Source: Salipaludibacillus aurantiacus
Lineage (GTDB): Bacteria; Bacillota; Bacilli; Bacillales; Salisediminibacteriaceae
Assembly (NCBI RefSeq): GCF_900111295.1
Contig: NZ_FOGT01000007.1
Span: 124,001 to 188,000, forward strand
DNA: 64,000 nucleotides
Direction: 5' to 3'
Both the position numbers and the translations under genes were made by a program. This document shows, one piece after another, positions 62,801-64,000 of the stretch. The notes under the pieces were generated by a model, which was given only the letters and a program-made list of their open reading frames with translations, did not search any database and was not told the origin of the DNA. Numbering within the stretch: the first letter of the stretch is position 1; every line of letters starts with the position of its first letter.

Positions 62801-64000
62801 GTTTTATCATACGTGCCACCATTGACTAATGAAATAGCTCTCAATGAAAACTGCACACCTTCCAATGGTTCTTCAGAATCACCGTCTATTTTCTTAAGCG
62901 CCGCTGAACCAGTGATAATGTTATTCTTAATCGTTGAGATCGTAATCGTTTCAGTGTCTGTTCCTGTTTGTACTTTAAACGATTCGGTTAAACCGTCACC
63001 TTTAATCGTGTACCCATTTGGAGCAGCTGTTTCTTTTAAGATATATTCACCTTCCGGCAACCCTGTAATACTTAGCTCACCGTTAGAATCTGTTACTAAG
63101 CCTGTAAAACCGTCAATTGTTTCATCGGTATTGCCGGCAGACACCACATCAAATACTGCTCCTGTTAGGTTATATCCGCTTTCTGCATCTTCTTTCTTCA
63201 ACTGTATATCAGCATATGGACTGTTTTCAAATTCAGCGCTTACCGTCCGGCTGTTATGAACATCAGAAAGTGTCACCTCTACTTCAATAGGCTTATCACT
63301 CAAATAATATCCTTCTGGTGGAAATGCTTCTTCTATTTGATATGTTCCTGGTTTTAAGCCATCAAAATTAACGATGCCCTTTTCATTAGTTGTGGCTGTC
63401 TGCTTCTGAGCATTATATTCTCCTTCTTTATAGGTGAGAATAAATTCAGCACCAGAAAGAGGTTGTCCGTTCACACCATCTACTTTTGTTAATTCGATTG
63501 AAGCAGAACGTACGTCGTTACCAAGTGTACCTCCCCCAATTTCCATCGGTCTATGCTGGCTTCGTTTAATTTCAAATGCGATTGCTTCACCCTCTGCCAT
63601 TTCAAACCCGAATGGCGCCCGCGTTTCAACAAGTTGATATTTTCCAGGACGTAAGTCGCCAGTGTCAACTAACCCTTCTGCGTCAGAGACCACCGTCCGA
63701 ACCACCTCGCCAGATTCTGTCTGAACCTCGAAGTGTGCCCCTTGAAGTCCTGTTGCGGGATTCTCAGCATCCACTTTTGTAAGAAACGCGCTGCCAGGAA
63801 TAAGTTCATTTTCTACTGTGATTTCTTCAATCTCCGTTTGTTTTTCTTCAATGGTAAATCGATGTTCTTTATTGTTTTCCTGGTAATCGTCTGCTGCTTG
63901 CGTTTCTTTAAAGTAATAGTCCCCGGTTCTAAATCTTCTATATAAATAACGCCCTTCTCATCAGTGTAGTAAGGACCGTTAACAGCTTTTCCTGCTGCAT
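59878..64000 (-). CDS. giant LPxTA-anchored adhesin with SpaA and Cna_B repeats (runs off the right edge, apparent frameshift near 63921)
   Basis: At least 1370 codons in the window. From the visible N-terminal side: four to five SpaA-like beta modules (LTKVDGVNGQPLSGAEF, LKKEDAESGYNLTGAVF, LKKIDGDSEEPLEGVQF), then nine Cna_B modules of about 85 residues each. Each Cna_B module opens with xVxKxWxDDxxxDRPexI and closes with SGYExxxxGFxITN. The C-terminus holds GGTLPETA, a hydrophobic helix and RQRKA. Intramolecular Lys-Asn isopeptide bonds are usual in such modules. The uninterrupted frame ends upstream at about 63921: beyond it the protein text YYTDEKGVIYIEDLEPG continues in another frame, then DYYFKETQAAD in this one. 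One base is missing in a G4 run. The first Met at 63774 has no RBS and is internal. Substrate of the class D sortase next door. Confidence 0.85.

Noticed and set aside
1-64000. rRNA, tRNA, intact insertion sequences or prophage
   Set aside because: No rRNA or tRNA pattern, transposase or phage structural gene was seen. The only hints of mobility are the composite repeats and small gene relics.

Overview
The window looks like the chromosome of a low-GC, Gram-positive spore-former of the Bacillaceae type, probably a salt- or alkali-tolerant one. Strong GGAGG ribosome binding sites, sigma-A type promoters, cre/LacI-like operators, ComK, SipW/TasA biofilm modules, a class D sortase and LPxTA-anchored proteins point to Bacillota. 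Very acidic, Asn/Asp/Glu-rich exported proteins suggest a halophilic or alkaliphilic lifestyle. The genus is inference only.

Layout. 0-11 kb: end of a PRD-type regulator, a CueP copper lipoprotein with an in-frame UGA at a conserved Cys, a His/Cys-rich metal protein, three exported peptidases or acyltransferases (C45, M28, M14), a glutaredoxin with an in-frame UGA in its CxxC motif, and a multicopper oxidase. 11-16 kb: psuG-psuK pseudouridine catabolism, then a sipW-tasA-polyampholyte operon. 16-23 kb: a tripartite tricarboxylate transporter (TctABC) with an AbrB-type membrane protein and its CitAB/DctSR-like two-component system. 23.6-31 kb: a LacI regulator, KDG kinase, hexulose-6-phosphate synthase and isomerase, KDPG aldolase, a TRAP transporter and a cupin. 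31-42.7 kb: small proteins, two lipoproteins with decayed genes between them, an LPxTA-anchored alkaline phosphatase, a KGG stress protein, a sigma factor, ComK, a SEC-C protein and several gene relics. 42.8-49 kb: a second sipW-tasA-polyampholyte operon with a zinc ribbon protein, a degenerate HD-GYP membrane protein and a NarXL-type two-component system. 49.4-57.7 kb: an alpha-glucoside phosphorylase/glucosidase/ABC transporter/LacI cluster. 58-64 kb: a FGase-like lipoprotein, a class D sortase and a very long Cna_B adhesin that runs off the right edge.

Two signals stand out. First, two separate genes (CueP at 743 and glutaredoxin at 9066, minus strand) each carry one in-frame UGA exactly where the family has a conserved Cys. 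In both, a good RBS sits at the upstream start, and a perfect hairpin with a G-starting 3-nt loop lies 18 or 23 nt after the UGA, as expected of a bacterial SECIS. I read both as selenoproteins, and selenocysteine in CueP is to me unfamiliar. Second, eight intergenic regions hold arrays of a degenerate unit repeated with a nearly strict 21-bp period (two DNA turns). There are two motif classes, TGCnACAATC and GCATCAAAT, on either strand. Four of the loci are near-copies of one composite element. I do not recognise this repeat family.

The parts fit an organism that degrades exported polymers (peptidases, glucosides, uronates), builds two TasA-like fibre systems plus sortase-anchored surface proteins, and handles copper with at least one selenium-dependent protein.
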